Assembly: GCA_035943635.1 (NCBI GenBank)
Contig: DASZBX010000047.1
Span: 52,102-116,101 of the forward strand
Length of the DNA stretch: 64,000 bases
Reading direction: 5' to 3'
Source of the DNA: DASZBX01 sp035943635
Lineage (GTDB): Bacteria; Actinomycetota; Actinomycetes; Streptomycetales; Catenulisporaceae
In this document: piece by piece, positions 1 to 8,805 of the stretch
How positions within the stretch are numbered: position 1 is the stretch's first letter
Layout of the letters: every line of letters starts with the position of its first letter
Program-made: the position numbers and the translations under genes
Notes under the pieces: model-generated
The model's input: the letters and a program-made list of their open reading frames with translations, nothing else
Databases searched by the model: none
Told to the model about the DNA's origin: nothing

Positions 1-2
1 AG

Positions 3-1160
3 ACCCAGCTCGTCAAGGATCAGCCGAACCTGATCGGCCCGCTCGACGGCATCCCGTCCCCGGCCCGTGATCAGGCCAACCGGACAGTGCTCGCGAACAC
101 CATCCAAGCGGATCAGCAGAGCATCACCTCGCTCACCGCGCAGCAACAGCAGATCGACAACGAGATGGCGCAGCTGGAAGCACAGGGCAATGCCTATACA
201 AGTCCCGGCCGCAGCGGACGATTGCCCACAAACCAGATGCAGTCGTTACAGGGGCAACTCGACGCCGTCAACCGGAAACTGAGTTCCACCCAGTCACAGT
301 TGACTGCGATGACGAACCTCCGGAGCCAGCTTCAGCAGGGCGGAATGCCCACTGTCTTCGACCACGCCACCACGGTCATGCCAAGCATGTACCTACTTGA
401 GCTCGATACCAACGATGCGGGCCACGCCATTGTGGCATGCGGTAATCCGGACACAGCCAAGAACGTGTGCGTATACGTCCCGGGACTGAATACGAGCTCT
501 AATGATCCGCATTTCGGATTCGACGTCCAGCACACCCAGAACATGACTCTAGAAGCAGATCAGGACACTAACTCGAACAGTACATCGACGATCCTTTGGC
601 TCGGATACAACGCGCCGCAGGTGGCACCGAACGGTATCCCCAGCCCGGCCGTCCTGTCGAAAGGCGACGCGCAGGCAGCGGTTCCTGGCTTGACGACCTT
701 CCTGGGGACCATGCGCACCGTCAACCAGAACATCAGTAACTTCACACTGCTCGGCCACAGCTACGGATCCCTCGTCGTAGGCCTCACTGCACAGCAAACC
801 CACCTCCCGGTCGACAACATCATCCTCGTCGGCAGTCCGGGAGTCGGGACGGACAGCGCGAGCAATCTCGGAATCGATCCTTCTCACGTATGGACCGGAC
901 GTGCCCCGTACGACCGTGTGGCGCAGAGCGAATGGTTCAGTGCGGTGGCGCCCACAGATCCGCAGTTCGGAGCCAACCAGTTCACAGTAGACGCCACCGG
1001 CGGCGGGTTGCCGTTCGGTGAGCACGGCGACTACTTCGACTCCAAGGTGAATGACAACGGCGACAAGGGCGAAAGTTCTCTCACGAACATCGGCCTCATC
1101 ATAGCGGGGCAGTACGGCAAGGTGGCGCTGGTACATTCGGCAGAGGGCGATTCCCGATGA
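3..1160 (+). CDS. DUF1023 alpha/beta hydrolase, 5' end outside the window
   Basis: The reading frame is already open at base 3, so the gene begins upstream; the GTG at 87 is only an internal codon. Before it the frame reads a NLIGPLDGIPSPARDQANR-like stretch, the usual entry to the DUF1023 hydrolase domain. The first third is rich in Gln and Ala and probably coiled coil. The C-terminal alpha/beta-hydrolase part has the nucleophile elbow GHSYGS near base 755. Family members are actinobacterial proteins of unknown substrate, often with an N-terminal WXG100-like helical region. The stop TGA overlaps the ATG of the next gene (ATGA), so the two are probably translationally coupled. Family assignment is good; substrate unknown. 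Confidence 0.85.
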   Translation, partial: TQLVKDQPNLIGPLDGIPSPARDQANRTVLANTIQADQQSITSLTAQQQQIDNEMAQLEAQGNAYTSPGRSGRLPTNQMQSLQGQLDAVNRKLSSTQSQLTAMTNLRSQLQQGGMPTVFDHATTVMPSMYLLELDTNDAGHAIVACGNPDTAKNVCVYVPGLNTSSNDPHFGFDVQHTQNMTLEADQDTNSNSTSTILWLGYNAPQVAPNGIPSPAVLSKGDAQAAVPGLTTFLGTMRTVNQNISNFTLLGHSYGSLVVGLTAQQTHLPVDNIILVGSPGVGTDSASNLGIDPSHVWTGRAPYDRVAQSEWFSAVAPTDPQFGANQFTVDATGGGLPFGEHGDYFDSKVNDNGDKGESSLTNIGLIIAGQYGKVALVHSAEGDSR

Positions 1161-1678
1161 ACCTCCTTGCCGTTGGCCGGCGTTCGCGCCGAGCTCTCCT
1201 GTGTTCAAGGTTGATATTCATAGCAGCGTGTGCGGGCTGTTCATCAAGCCTGCCAAGCGAGTCCACAGTAGTCGCCACGACGGAGAAGTACATCGACCAG
1301 ACACTCGACGGAATCGGCTATACCGGCCCGCGCAGCTTCGAGATCGGCACTGGGCAGTGTTATGACACCGACTCCGCGCACGGTGCCATCTCCATGATCT
1401 TCGGTTTCCCATCCCTGCCCACACTGGCAGCCGGTGAAGCATTGATGGCGAAGCTGGTCGCCTATTGGCGCTCCAACCCGACCTTCGGCAACGTGCAGGC
1501 GAGTACACCGAGTGTGCACCAAACCGCGAGCGTCGACGCGCCCGGAATTACCCTGGTCGCCAACGCGGACCAACCTTACGACGTCGACAACGTCACTATC
1601 AGGGTGAACACCTGCTTCAACTCTCCGGGCCCCACAAACCCCACTCAAACAGAGGTCGGCGACCCGCCATCAGGATGA
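1157..1678 (+). CDS. Hypothetical lipoprotein
   Basis: A 173-residue product. Residues 1-28 form a lipoprotein signal: Arg-rich start, hydrophobic core and a lipobox (either I-A-A-C or C-A-G-C) around residue 25-28, then Ser-rich mature protein. It should be anchored on the outer face of the membrane. No catalytic motif is visible. It overlaps the upstream DUF1023 hydrolase gene by 4 bp and has a GAGGG Shine-Dalgarno just upstream, so the pair probably act together at the cell surface. I do not recognise the family. Confidence 0.75.
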   Translation: MNLLAVGRRSRRALLCSRLIFIAACAGCSSSLPSESTVVATTEKYIDQTLDGIGYTGPRSFEIGTGQCYDTDSAHGAISMIFGFPSLPTLAAGEALMAKLVAYWRSNPTFGNVQASTPSVHQTASVDAPGITLVANADQPYDVDNVTIRVNTCFNSPGPTNPTQTEVGDPPSG

Positions 1679-1708
1679 CCACGCGAAAACGGCCACGTGC
1701 CCAATCAC

Positions 1709-1726
1709 CTCAGGGCTCGACCTGAG
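1709..1726 (+). terminator. Small hairpin after the lipoprotein gene
   Basis: CTCAGG, a six-base loop and CCTGAG form a 6-bp perfect stem 30 bases after the lipoprotein stop; CACCT/AGGTG flank it and may extend the structure. There is no U-tract. It may end the lipoprotein transcript and lies between convergent genes. The rest of 1727-1912 is C-rich and shows no gene. Confidence 0.3.
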
Positions 1727-1912
1727 CTCCACGGCAGGTGACCCAGCCAGAAAACCGTGGTGATTTTCTCGCGTCCACAAACCCGCCCCCACCTCACCCA
1801 GCGCGGAAAATCGCCACGGGCCGCAGTTGACTTACACTCCACCACGGCCCGCAACCACCCACCCCACGCAACCTCAACTCCCCACCTCACCCCACCCCAC
1901 GCCCACCACCAC

Positions 1913-3013
1913 CTACGATGCCAACAACCCCCGCCGCCGCAACAACGGCAAAACCCCCTCACCCACCTGATACGCCTCCTCCAAATGCGGCTGCCCAGAC
2001 AAGATAAAGTGCTCGATCCCGATCGAGTGATATTCCTCGATCCGCTCGGCAACCTCCGCATGACTCCCGACCAACGCAGTCCCGGCATGCCGACGCAACA
2101 ACCCGAACCCGGCCCACAGATTCGGATAGATCTCCAACCGATCACTACTCCCACCATGCAGCGCAGCCATCCGCTGCTGCCCGACTGACACCGACTTGCG
2201 GAACTTCTCCTGCGCCACCGCAATCGCCTTAGGATCCATGGCCGCAAGCAACCGATCCGCCTCAGCCCAAGCCTCGGCAGCGGTATCCCGGGCAATCACA
2301 TGCAACCGCACCCCGAACCGGATCTCCCGCCCCAACTCCTCGGCCCGTTCGCGCACCGCGGCCAACTGACCGGCCACGGCGGGCGGCGGCTCTCCCCACG
2401 CGAGATGCACGTCAGCATGCTGCGCCGAAACCTCCGCCGCAGCAGCCGAGGCCCCACCGAACAGGATCTCCGGAATCTCCCCCCCGCCCAGCGCCCGCCC
2501 GACCGTGGCCCCGGCAACCTGGTAGTACTTCCCCTCCAGGTCATACGGCGTCCCCGACCACGCGCCGCGCAGCACCCTGAGAAACTCGTCGGTCCGGGCG
2601 TACCGCTGGTCATGGTCGAGCCAGTCGCCGAACCGGCGCTGCTCCTCGTCATCCCCGCCATTGACCACATTCAGCATCAGCCGCCCGCCCGAGACCCGCT
2701 GATACGTCGCCGCCATCTGCGCGGCCAGCGTCGGGGACACCGAATCAGGCCGGAACGCCACGATGAACTTCAGCTTCTTCGTGAGCTGAGTCAGCGCGGC
2801 CGTGGTCACCCACGCCTCCTCGCACCACGTGCCGGTCGGGGTGAGCACCGCCTCGAAGCCGACCCGTTCGGCCGCCCGGGCCACGTCCGCGAGGTAGTCC
2901 AGGTCCGGCGGCCGGCCGGCCGCGCGGGGGTCGTCGGTCGCCGTGTTCGAGTGCACCCAGCCGATGACCTCGCGGCCGTCACCGGAGGTGGGCAGGAACC
3001 AGTGCACGCGCAC
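1913..3013 (-). CDS. ssuD: FMNH2-dependent alkanesulfonate monooxygenase
   Basis: Luciferase-like (bacterial luciferase-fold) monooxygenase that cleaves the C-S bond of sulfonates with FMNH2 and O2, releasing sulfite. The GTG at 3013 gives an N terminus MRVHWFLPTSGDGR, matching the SsuD start FWFLPTHGDG; GGCGGGGACC precedes it. SsuD hallmarks follow: the TPTGTWCEEAW loop with the active-site Cys region, FRPDSVSPTLAAQM, the LNVVNGGDDEEQ strand, EGKYYQVAGA, ILFGGAS. The product is 366 aa, normal for the family (about 380). It is the last gene of the long minus-strand sulfur operon, 26 bases after the alpha/beta hydrolase gene. FMNH2 would come from the reductase encoded at 18202. A GTG two codons later (3007) is an alternative start. 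Confidence 0.92.
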   Translation of the reverse strand: MRVHWFLPTSGDGREVIGWVHSNTATDDPRAAGRPPDLDYLADVARAAERVGFEAVLTPTGTWCEEAWVTTAALTQLTKKLKFIVAFRPDSVSPTLAAQMAATYQRVSGGRLMLNVVNGGDDEEQRRFGDWLDHDQRYARTDEFLRVLRGAWSGTPYDLEGKYYQVAGATVGRALGGGEIPEILFGGASAAAAEVSAQHADVHLAWGEPPPAVAGQLAAVRERAEELGREIRFGVRLHVIARDTAAEAWAEADRLLAAMDPKAIAVAQEKFRKSVSVGQQRMAALHGGSSDRLEIYPNLWAGFGLLRRHAGTALVGSHAEVAERIEEYHSIGIEHFILSGQPHLEEAYQVGEGVLPLLRRRGLLAS

Positions 3014-3039
3014 CGGTCCCCGCCCTGGTGCCTGCCCGG

Positions 3040-3879
3040 TCAATTCGCCACCAGCGCCGCGGCGCCGCCGGAGGCCGGAACCACGTCTTCGACCACGATG
3101 ATCGGGGTCAGCTGCGACCCGTTGCGCAGACGCTCCAACCACTGCACGACCTGGGCCGCCACCGTGCGGTGGGTGGCGTCGTTGAGCACGTCGTGCCGTC
3201 CGTCCTCGGTCACCGCCAGCTCGGCGCGCGGCAGCCGGGCGGCGACGACGCGCGCGGTCTGGACCGGCGCCACCGGGTCGGCGCCGCCGTGCAGGATCAG
3301 CGCGGGGGCACGCACGGCGTCGAACTCGAGACTCGGCGAGGACAGGTCCAGCTGGCTCGGGATCGGGTCGTGCAGGCTGCCCTTGGCGAAGCGCGGGTCG
3401 TCGGTGAGCCGGCCGCGGTGGGCCGGGCAGCTGGTCCGGGCGGCCAGTTCCTCGTCCCAGTCGGCGTCGTCGGACAGGTCCAGGCCCGCGTCCGAATCCG
3501 AGCCCGAGTCACGCGAGGGCAGTCCGGCGAGCAGCAGTCCGTCGACGGTGACCGCGCCTCCGGCGGCCAGTGCCAGCGCCTGGAGTGCGCCGGTGTCCGA
3601 CCCGGCCAGGATGACGGGCGTCACGGCGTGCGCCGATATCGCCGTGACCTGCTTGGCGATGACGCCCAAGTCGTCGTCACTGGTCACATCCAGTGCGTGC
3701 ACCGCATAAGCGTCCGACGCCAGCCGCCGGCCGAAGCGTTCGTACACGCCGCCGTGTTCACCGCGGCCGGGCAGCAGGATGACGGTGCCGCGGGGCAACG
3801 GGCCCGGCGATGGGGGCTGCCAGTTGTGCGGGGCCGCCGTGGCAGACCCCTCACTGTTGAGCTCGGCTGTGGCTGTCAC
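3040..3879 (-). CDS. Alpha/beta hydrolase in the sulfur operon
   Basis: A 279-residue alpha/beta-hydrolase. The oxyanion-side motif is LLPGRGEHGG (about residue 30), the nucleophile elbow reads LAGSDTGAL, the acid is in LHGGADPV, and the general base is in TEDGRHDVLND. In the elbow G-S-D-T-G the central residue is Asp, not Ser, which in this fold suggests an ester-intermediate mechanism (dehalogenase or epoxide-hydrolase style) or a non-catalytic role. The GTG start overlaps the stop of the preceding monooxygenase gene (GTGA). In the operon it may act on esters or aldehyde adducts left after C-S cleavage; that role is inference. Confidence 0.82.
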   Translation of the reverse strand: MTATAELNSEGSATAAPHNWQPPSPGPLPRGTVILLPGRGEHGGVYERFGRRLASDAYAVHALDVTSDDDLGVIAKQVTAISAHAVTPVILAGSDTGALQALALAAGGAVTVDGLLLAGLPSRDSGSDSDAGLDLSDDADWDEELAARTSCPAHRGRLTDDPRFAKGSLHDPIPSQLDLSSPSLEFDAVRAPALILHGGADPVAPVQTARVVAARLPRAELAVTEDGRHDVLNDATHRTVAAQVVQWLERLRNGSQLTPIIVVEDVVPASGGAAALVAN

Positions 3880-5048
3880 CGGTCCGATCCCGCCGACGTG
3901 CCGACCAGGGTGCGGGCCTCTTCGGTCGCGAACACGGCGGCTTCGGTGGCCTTGGCCGCGTCCCGGCGGGCGATCTCCTCGCGGACCAGCGGCAGCAGGT
4001 GGCGGCCGTAGTCGATCGCGTCGTCGAGCGGGTCGTAGCCGCGGATCAGGATGGTGGTGACGCCGATGTCGACGTAGTCCAGCAGCGCCTGGGCGACCGT
4101 CTCGGGCGTGCCGACCAGGGCGGTGGAGTTGCCGCCGGCGCCGGTGGCCTTGGCCGGGGCGGTCCACAGGGCGCGGTCGTGCCGGTCGGACTTGTCGGCG
4201 GCGGCCAGCAGGCGCTGGGAGCCGACGTTCTCCGGCTGGGTGCCGGGGGTGCGCCACGGGCGGCGGCGGGCGGACAGCAGTGCGGCGCCGCCGCCGTCCT
4301 TGATCGTGGCCAGGATGTGCTCGGCCCGCTCCCAGGCCAGTTCCTCGGTCGGGGCCAGGATCGGGCGGAAGGACACGGAGATCCCCGGCACGTCGGTGCG
4401 GCCCGCGGCCAGCGCGGCGGCGCGGACGGAGGCGATCTGCTCGGCGGTCTCCTTGAGCGGCTCGCCCCACAGCGCGAAGGTGTCCGCGTGCTTGCCGCCG
4501 ACCCGGTAGGCCGCCTCGGAGGAGCCGCCGAAGAACAGCGGGATCGGGGTCAGCGGCTTGACCTCGGCGTAGTGGTCCTCGACCTTGTAGTACTTGCCCT
4601 CGTGGCTGAACGGCTCGGCCGAGGTCCAGGTCTTGCGCAGCAGGGTCAGGTACTCGTCGGTGCGCTCGTAGCGCTCGTCCTTGGTCAGGTAGTCGCCGTC
4701 GCGGCGCTGTTCGGCGTCGCTGCCGCCGGTGATGGTGTGCACCGCGACGCGCCCGCCGGAGAACTGGTCCAGGGTGGCGAACTGCCGGGCGGCCAGGGTC
4801 GGGGCGACGAAGCCGGGCCGGTGCGCGATCAGGACGCTCAGGCGCTCGGTGTGCGCCGTGGCGTGCGCGGCGACCTGGGAGCCCTCGGGCCAGCCGGAGC
4901 CGTAGCCGATCAGGATCCGGTCGAAGCCGGCGTCCTCGTGCGCGCGGGCGAAGCGGCGGGTGTAGTCGGGGTCGATGACCGGGCCGTCGTTGCGTCGCGT
5001 CTCCGAGACGTCCTTGGTGCCGATCATGCCGATGAACTCGATGGGCAT
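3876..5048 (-). CDS. LLM-class flavin-dependent monooxygenase
   Basis: A 390-residue luciferase-like monooxygenase of the alkanesulfonate/sulfone type, using FMNH2 supplied by a separate reductase. It opens with MPIEFIGMIGTKD and carries the conserved RPGFVAPTLAARQFATLD, GGRVAVHTITGGSDAEQ, ERYERTDEYL and FFGGSSEAA segments. An AGGAG sequence lies 9 bases upstream of the ATG. It is a paralogue of the gene at 8806 (same opening and the same GAxGNSTALVG segment near the C terminus) but more distant from SsuD, so the operon encodes three luciferase-like enzymes probably differing in substrate. Its stop overlaps the start of the hydrolase gene. Confidence 0.9.
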   Translation of the reverse strand: MPIEFIGMIGTKDVSETRRNDGPVIDPDYTRRFARAHEDAGFDRILIGYGSGWPEGSQVAAHATAHTERLSVLIAHRPGFVAPTLAARQFATLDQFSGGRVAVHTITGGSDAEQRRDGDYLTKDERYERTDEYLTLLRKTWTSAEPFSHEGKYYKVEDHYAEVKPLTPIPLFFGGSSEAAYRVGGKHADTFALWGEPLKETAEQIASVRAAALAAGRTDVPGISVSFRPILAPTEELAWERAEHILATIKDGGGAALLSARRRPWRTPGTQPENVGSQRLLAAADKSDRHDRALWTAPAKATGAGGNSTALVGTPETVAQALLDYVDIGVTTILIRGYDPLDDAIDYGRHLLPLVREEIARRDAAKATEAAVFATEEARTLVGTSAGSDR

Positions 5049-5134
5049 GGGTGGTGCTCCTGTCGTGGTGGGACCGGGCCGGATCTGGTCCGGGATCCGG
5101 TGAAGGGGGTGTGGTGCCGGTTCGGGGGAGTGGG

Positions 5135-8100
5135 TCAGGCCGCGGGCTTCGGCGCGCGCCGGGCGATGGCCGCCTGGCCGACGGACGAGACGATCGAGTC
5201 GTCCTGCGGCGTGTGCACGCGGGCGCACAGCACGTCGCGGTGGTGCCGTTCCAGCGGGTTGCGGCGGGTCAGAGCGTTGTTGCCGATCAGCGAGGTGGCC
5301 CGTTCGACCGCGTTGATCGCGGCCCGGGTGCCGATCAGCTTCGCGGCCGCGGAGTGTTCGGCGGCCTGGCGGTCCCCGGCGTCGTAGCGCAGGGCCAGGC
5401 CGGCGATCAGGTCGAGCGCGGCGGTCAGCTGGGCCTCGATCTCGCCGACGCCGTCCTGGAACCGGGGCAGGGTGGCCAGCGGCTTGCCGAGGGCGGCCGG
5501 GGTGCGCTGGTGCAGGAAGTCGATCAGCCAGTCCCGGGCGGACTCGGCCACGCCCAGGTACAGCGCGGTCAGGCCGAGGTTGTTCCAGGCGACCAGGTCC
5601 GGGTCCCGGCGCGGGTCGCCGGCGGACGGGTCGACCAGGCCGCTGGTCGCGTCGAGCGGGACCCGGACGCCGGCCAGGTGCACGTCGTCGCTGCGGCTGG
5701 CCCGCAGGCCCAGGTGGTCCCAGGTGGGTTCGATGGTCAGGCCGTCCGGCGCGACGGCGGGTTCGGGCCGCCGGACCAGGAACGAGCCGACCCGGGTCGG
5801 GTCCTCGTCGGTCTTGGCCCACACGGCCAGCCAGCGCAGGCCGACCGCGCCGGTGGAGAAGATCTTGTGGCCGGTCAGCGACCAGCCGTCGGCGTCGGCG
5901 CGGGCGGTGGTCGCGGGCAGGCCGCCGCGGGCCGGGGTGCCGAGTTCCGGTTCGACCCGCAGGGCGTTGACCAGGGCCGGTGCTTCGGCCGAGTCCGCCA
6001 GCAGCTGCCGGTAGTGCCGGTCCGGCCAGCTGTTGGTGCGGGCCTGGGCGGCGTGGGTGAACAGGGTCATCGCGGTGACCAGGGCGACGGACGGGTCGGC
6101 CGAGCCGAGCACCCGCAGGATCTCCACGGTCCCGGCCAGGCCGGTGCCCGGGCCGCCGTAGCGCTCGGCGACCGTGGCGGTGAGCAGCCCGGCCGCGTGC
6201 ACCTCGGCGACGCCCTCGAACGGGAACGAGCCGTCCCGGTCGTGTTCCTCGGCGCGCTCGGCCAGGGATTCGGCCGTGGCGCGCAGCCGGTTCGGCGCGG
6301 GCGCGGGCAGGGTGGCGAGCGACGCGGCGAGGGGCGAGGAGTCCGTGCGGGCGTGCGTGTCGGTGCTCATAGGTCTTCCTTTCGGCAGCAGGTCGGGCGG
6401 CGAGGTCACGGTGACCGGCGGCGGTTCGCCGACGAGGCGTTCCACCTGCACCAATGCGTGCTGCCCGGTGCACCCCTGGGACAACCGGGAGCTCGGCACG
6501 TCCGCGGTCAGGACATTCGGGTTGCCGTGGACGCAGAACGGGACGGCGCCGTCGCCCGCGTCCCCGCCGTCGGGTTCGAGCGGGTCGAACCATGCGCCGG
6601 TGGGCAGTTGGACCACCCCGGGGCGGGCGGCTTCGACCAGGACGGCGCCGGCCAGGCAGGCGCCGCGGTCGTTGAAGATCCGGACGACGTCGCCGTCCCG
6701 GATGCCGCGCGCGATGGCGTCCTGCGGGTGCATCCGGACGGCCTCGCGGCCGGCCACCTTCGACGCCCGGCTGACCGCCCCGACGTCCAGTTGGCTGTGC
6801 AGCCTGGTCGAGGGCTGATTCGCGATCAGGTGCAGCGGATACCTTGCCGCGTCCGGGGATCCGGGCCATTCGTCCGGTTCCAGCCAGACCGGGTGTCCGG
6901 GGCAGTCCGGGTAGCCGAAGCCGCGCACGGTCTCCGAGACCAGTTCGATCCGGCCGCTCGGGGTCTTCAGCGGCGCGCCCTCGGGATCGGCCCGGAACTC
7001 CTCGAACAGGGTGAAGTGCGAGCGGCCGGGCGGCAGGACGTACTCGCCGGTCTGCCAGAAGTCGGCGAACGTCGGCACGTCGCGCACCTCGCGGCCGGCG
7101 TATCCCTCGCGCAGCAGTTGCTCGCGCCAGTCGGTGTAGAGGTGCTCCAGCCACTCGCGCGCGGTCCGGCCCTCGGTGAATTCCTGTGCGTAGCCAAGGC
7201 GATTGGCCAGCCCGGCCAGGATCGTGTAGTCGTCGCGGGCCTCGCCGACCGGGTCGACGGCGCGCTGCATCGCGATCAGGTGGGTGTCCCGGCGCCCGCC
7301 GCCGAGGTCCTCGCGTTCGAGCGTGGTCGTGCTCGGCAGCACGATGTCGGCCTGGCGGGCCGAGGAGGTCCAGTACGGTTCGTGCACGACGATCGTGTCC
7401 GGGCGGGCGAACGCGCGGCGCAGCCGGCCGAGATCCTGATGGTGGTGAAAGGGATTCCCGCCGGCCCAGTAAACCAGACGGATGTCAGGGTAGGTATACC
7501 TGGTGCCGTCGTAGTCGTATTCGGCGCCGGGATTGAGCAGCATGTCCGAGATGCGGGCGACCGGGATGAAGGTGCGGACCGGGTTCTCGCCCTGCGACAG
7601 GTACGGCAGGCGGATCTGCGGGCCGTGGTCGCCGACGTCGCCCATCGAACCGTAGCCGTGGCCGAAACCGCCGCCGGGCAGGCCGATCTGGCCGAGCATC
7701 GCGGCCAGGGCGAGTCCGGCCCAGACCGGCTGCTCGCCGTGCTGGATCCGCTGCAGGGACCAGGTGACCGCGATCAGGGTGCGCGACGCGGCCATCCGGC
7801 GGGCCAGGGCCCTGATCCGCTCGGCGCCGATGCCGCAGATCGCGGCGGCCCAGTCGGCGTCCTTGGCCACGCCGTCGGCCTTGCCGTGCAGGTAGTCGGC
7901 GAACTCGGCCGCGCCGACCGTGTACCGGTCCAGGAAGGCCTGGTCCTGCAAGCCTTCCGCGAGCAGGGTGTGCGCCAGGCCGAGCATGAGCGCGACGTCC
8001 GTGGCGGGGGTCACCGGGTACCACTCGGCGTCGACGTCGTCGGGCAGGTCGGCTCGCAGGGGGCTGATCAGCGCGACGCCGACCCCGCGCGCGGCCAGGT

Positions 8101-8800
8101 CGGCCAGCGCGCCCGGGGTGACGTGCTTGGTGACGCCGCCGGGCGTGACGAACACGTTCTTCGCCGGGATCCCGCCGAAGGCCACGATCAGTTCGGTGTG
8201 CTCGATGAGCGTCGGCCAGGAGGAGCCCGCGCGCAGCACCGCGTCCGCGTCGCCGACCAGGTGCGGCAGCAGGACGAGCGAGGTGCCGAGGCTGTAGGAG
8301 TTGCGCGAGGCGGTGAATCCGCCGCCCAGGTTCAGGAACCGGTGCAGCTGGCTCTGCGCGTGGTGGAACCGGCCGGCGCTGGCCCAGCCGTAGGAGCCGC
8401 CGAACACCGACTCGTCGCCGTGCTCGGCGCGCACCCGGGTCAGTTCGGCCGCGAGCAGGTCCAGCGCCTCGTCCCACTCGACCTCGACGAACGGTTCCCG
8501 GCCGCGCCGGTCGGTCGGGCCGGGACCGTTCTGCAGCCAGCCGCGGCGCACGGCCGGGCGCCGCACCCGGGTGCGGTGGCGCAGCGAGTCCGCGACGTTG
8601 CCCAGCAGGGGCGAGGGCGCCGGGTCGGCCGGGTGCGGCAGCACCGCGATCGCGCCGTCGGCGTCCTTCCGGACCAGGTACGCGCCCCAGTGCGAGGTGC
8701 TCGACGTGGTCGTCGGAGCGCTCGCGGCCTGGCCGGGCGGCGGGGTGGTCCGGACACCGGGCGCTGTGCCCGGTGCGTCCGTGCTGGCCGGTGGGGTCAT
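5135..8800 (-). CDS. Molybdopterin S/N-oxide reductase fused in frame to an acyl-CoA dehydrogenase-like oxidoreductase
   Basis: One uninterrupted 1221-codon frame. Residues 1 to about 800 are a cytoplasmic Mo-bisMGD reductase of the BisC/TorZ/DMSO-reductase type: GGSYGWASAGRFHHAQS, SYSLGTS containing the likely Mo-ligand Ser, WSLQRIQHGEQPVW, YWAGGNPFHHHQDL and a C-terminal molydopterin-dinucleotide-binding barrel (ANQPSTRLHSQLD, GNPNVLT). There is no Tat signal and no N-terminal Fe-S Cys cluster, as in BisC. From the Met at base 6370 (residue 811) follows a complete 411-aa acyl-CoA-dehydrogenase-fold protein of the SfnB/DszC type (ERYGGPGTG, WSLTGHKIFSTGA, WDHLGLRASRSDD). No stop separates the two. 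An internal Shine-Dalgarno could also give the second part on its own. Likely roles are reduction of methionine, biotin or dimethyl S-oxides and FMNH2-dependent oxygenation of organosulfur; both are inferred. Confidence 0.85.
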   Translation of the reverse strand: MTPPASTDAPGTAPGVRTTPPPGQAASAPTTTSSTSHWGAYLVRKDADGAIAVLPHPADPAPSPLLGNVADSLRHRTRVRRPAVRRGWLQNGPGPTDRRGREPFVEVEWDEALDLLAAELTRVRAEHGDESVFGGSYGWASAGRFHHAQSQLHRFLNLGGGFTASRNSYSLGTSLVLLPHLVGDADAVLRAGSSWPTLIEHTELIVAFGGIPAKNVFVTPGGVTKHVTPGALADLAARGVGVALISPLRADLPDDVDAEWYPVTPATDVALMLGLAHTLLAEGLQDQAFLDRYTVGAAEFADYLHGKADGVAKDADWAAAICGIGAERIRALARRMAASRTLIAVTWSLQRIQHGEQPVWAGLALAAMLGQIGLPGGGFGHGYGSMGDVGDHGPQIRLPYLSQGENPVRTFIPVARISDMLLNPGAEYDYDGTRYTYPDIRLVYWAGGNPFHHHQDLGRLRRAFARPDTIVVHEPYWTSSARQADIVLPSTTTLEREDLGGGRRDTHLIAMQRAVDPVGEARDDYTILAGLANRLGYAQEFTEGRTAREWLEHLYTDWREQLLREGYAGREVRDVPTFADFWQTGEYVLPPGRSHFTLFEEFRADPEGAPLKTPSGRIELVSETVRGFGYPDCPGHPVWLEPDEWPGSPDAARYPLHLIANQPSTRLHSQLDVGAVSRASKVAGREAVRMHPQDAIARGIRDGDVVRIFNDRGACLAGAVLVEAARPGVVQLPTGAWFDPLEPDGGDAGDGAVPFCVHGNPNVLTADVPSSRLSQGCTGQHALVQVERLVGEPPPVTVTSPPDLLPKGRPMSTDTHARTDSSPLAASLATLPAPAPNRLRATAESLAERAEEHDRDGSFPFEGVAEVHAAGLLTATVAERYGGPGTGLAGTVEILRVLGSADPSVALVTAMTLFTHAAQARTNSWPDRHYRQLLADSAEAPALVNALRVEPELGTPARGGLPATTARADADGWSLTGHKIFSTGAVGLRWLAVWAKTDEDPTRVGSFLVRRPEPAVAPDGLTIEPTWDHLGLRASRSDDVHLAGVRVPLDATSGLVDPSAGDPRRDPDLVAWNNLGLTALYLGVAESARDWLIDFLHQRTPAALGKPLATLPRFQDGVGEIEAQLTAALDLIAGLALRYDAGDRQAAEHSAAAKLIGTRAAINAVERATSLIGNNALTRRNPLERHHRDVLCARVHTPQDDSIVSSVGQAAIARRAPKPAA
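6368..6382 (-). promoter_or_regulatory. Internal Shine-Dalgarno and ATG within the fused frame
   Basis: On the minus strand AAAGGAAG stands 4 bases before an ATG (base 6370) exactly where the acyl-CoA-dehydrogenase-like part begins. This would allow that part to be made separately even though the upstream frame has no stop codon. It suggests that two genes were recently separate and the stop of the first was lost, or that both products are made. Confidence 0.5.
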
Positions 8801-8805
8801 CGGGC

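Noticed and set aside
3999..5387. Long plus-strand frames opposite the monooxygenase genes
   Set aside because: Antisense shadows with Gly/Val/Arg composition; the minus-strand frames have clear luciferase-like motifs.
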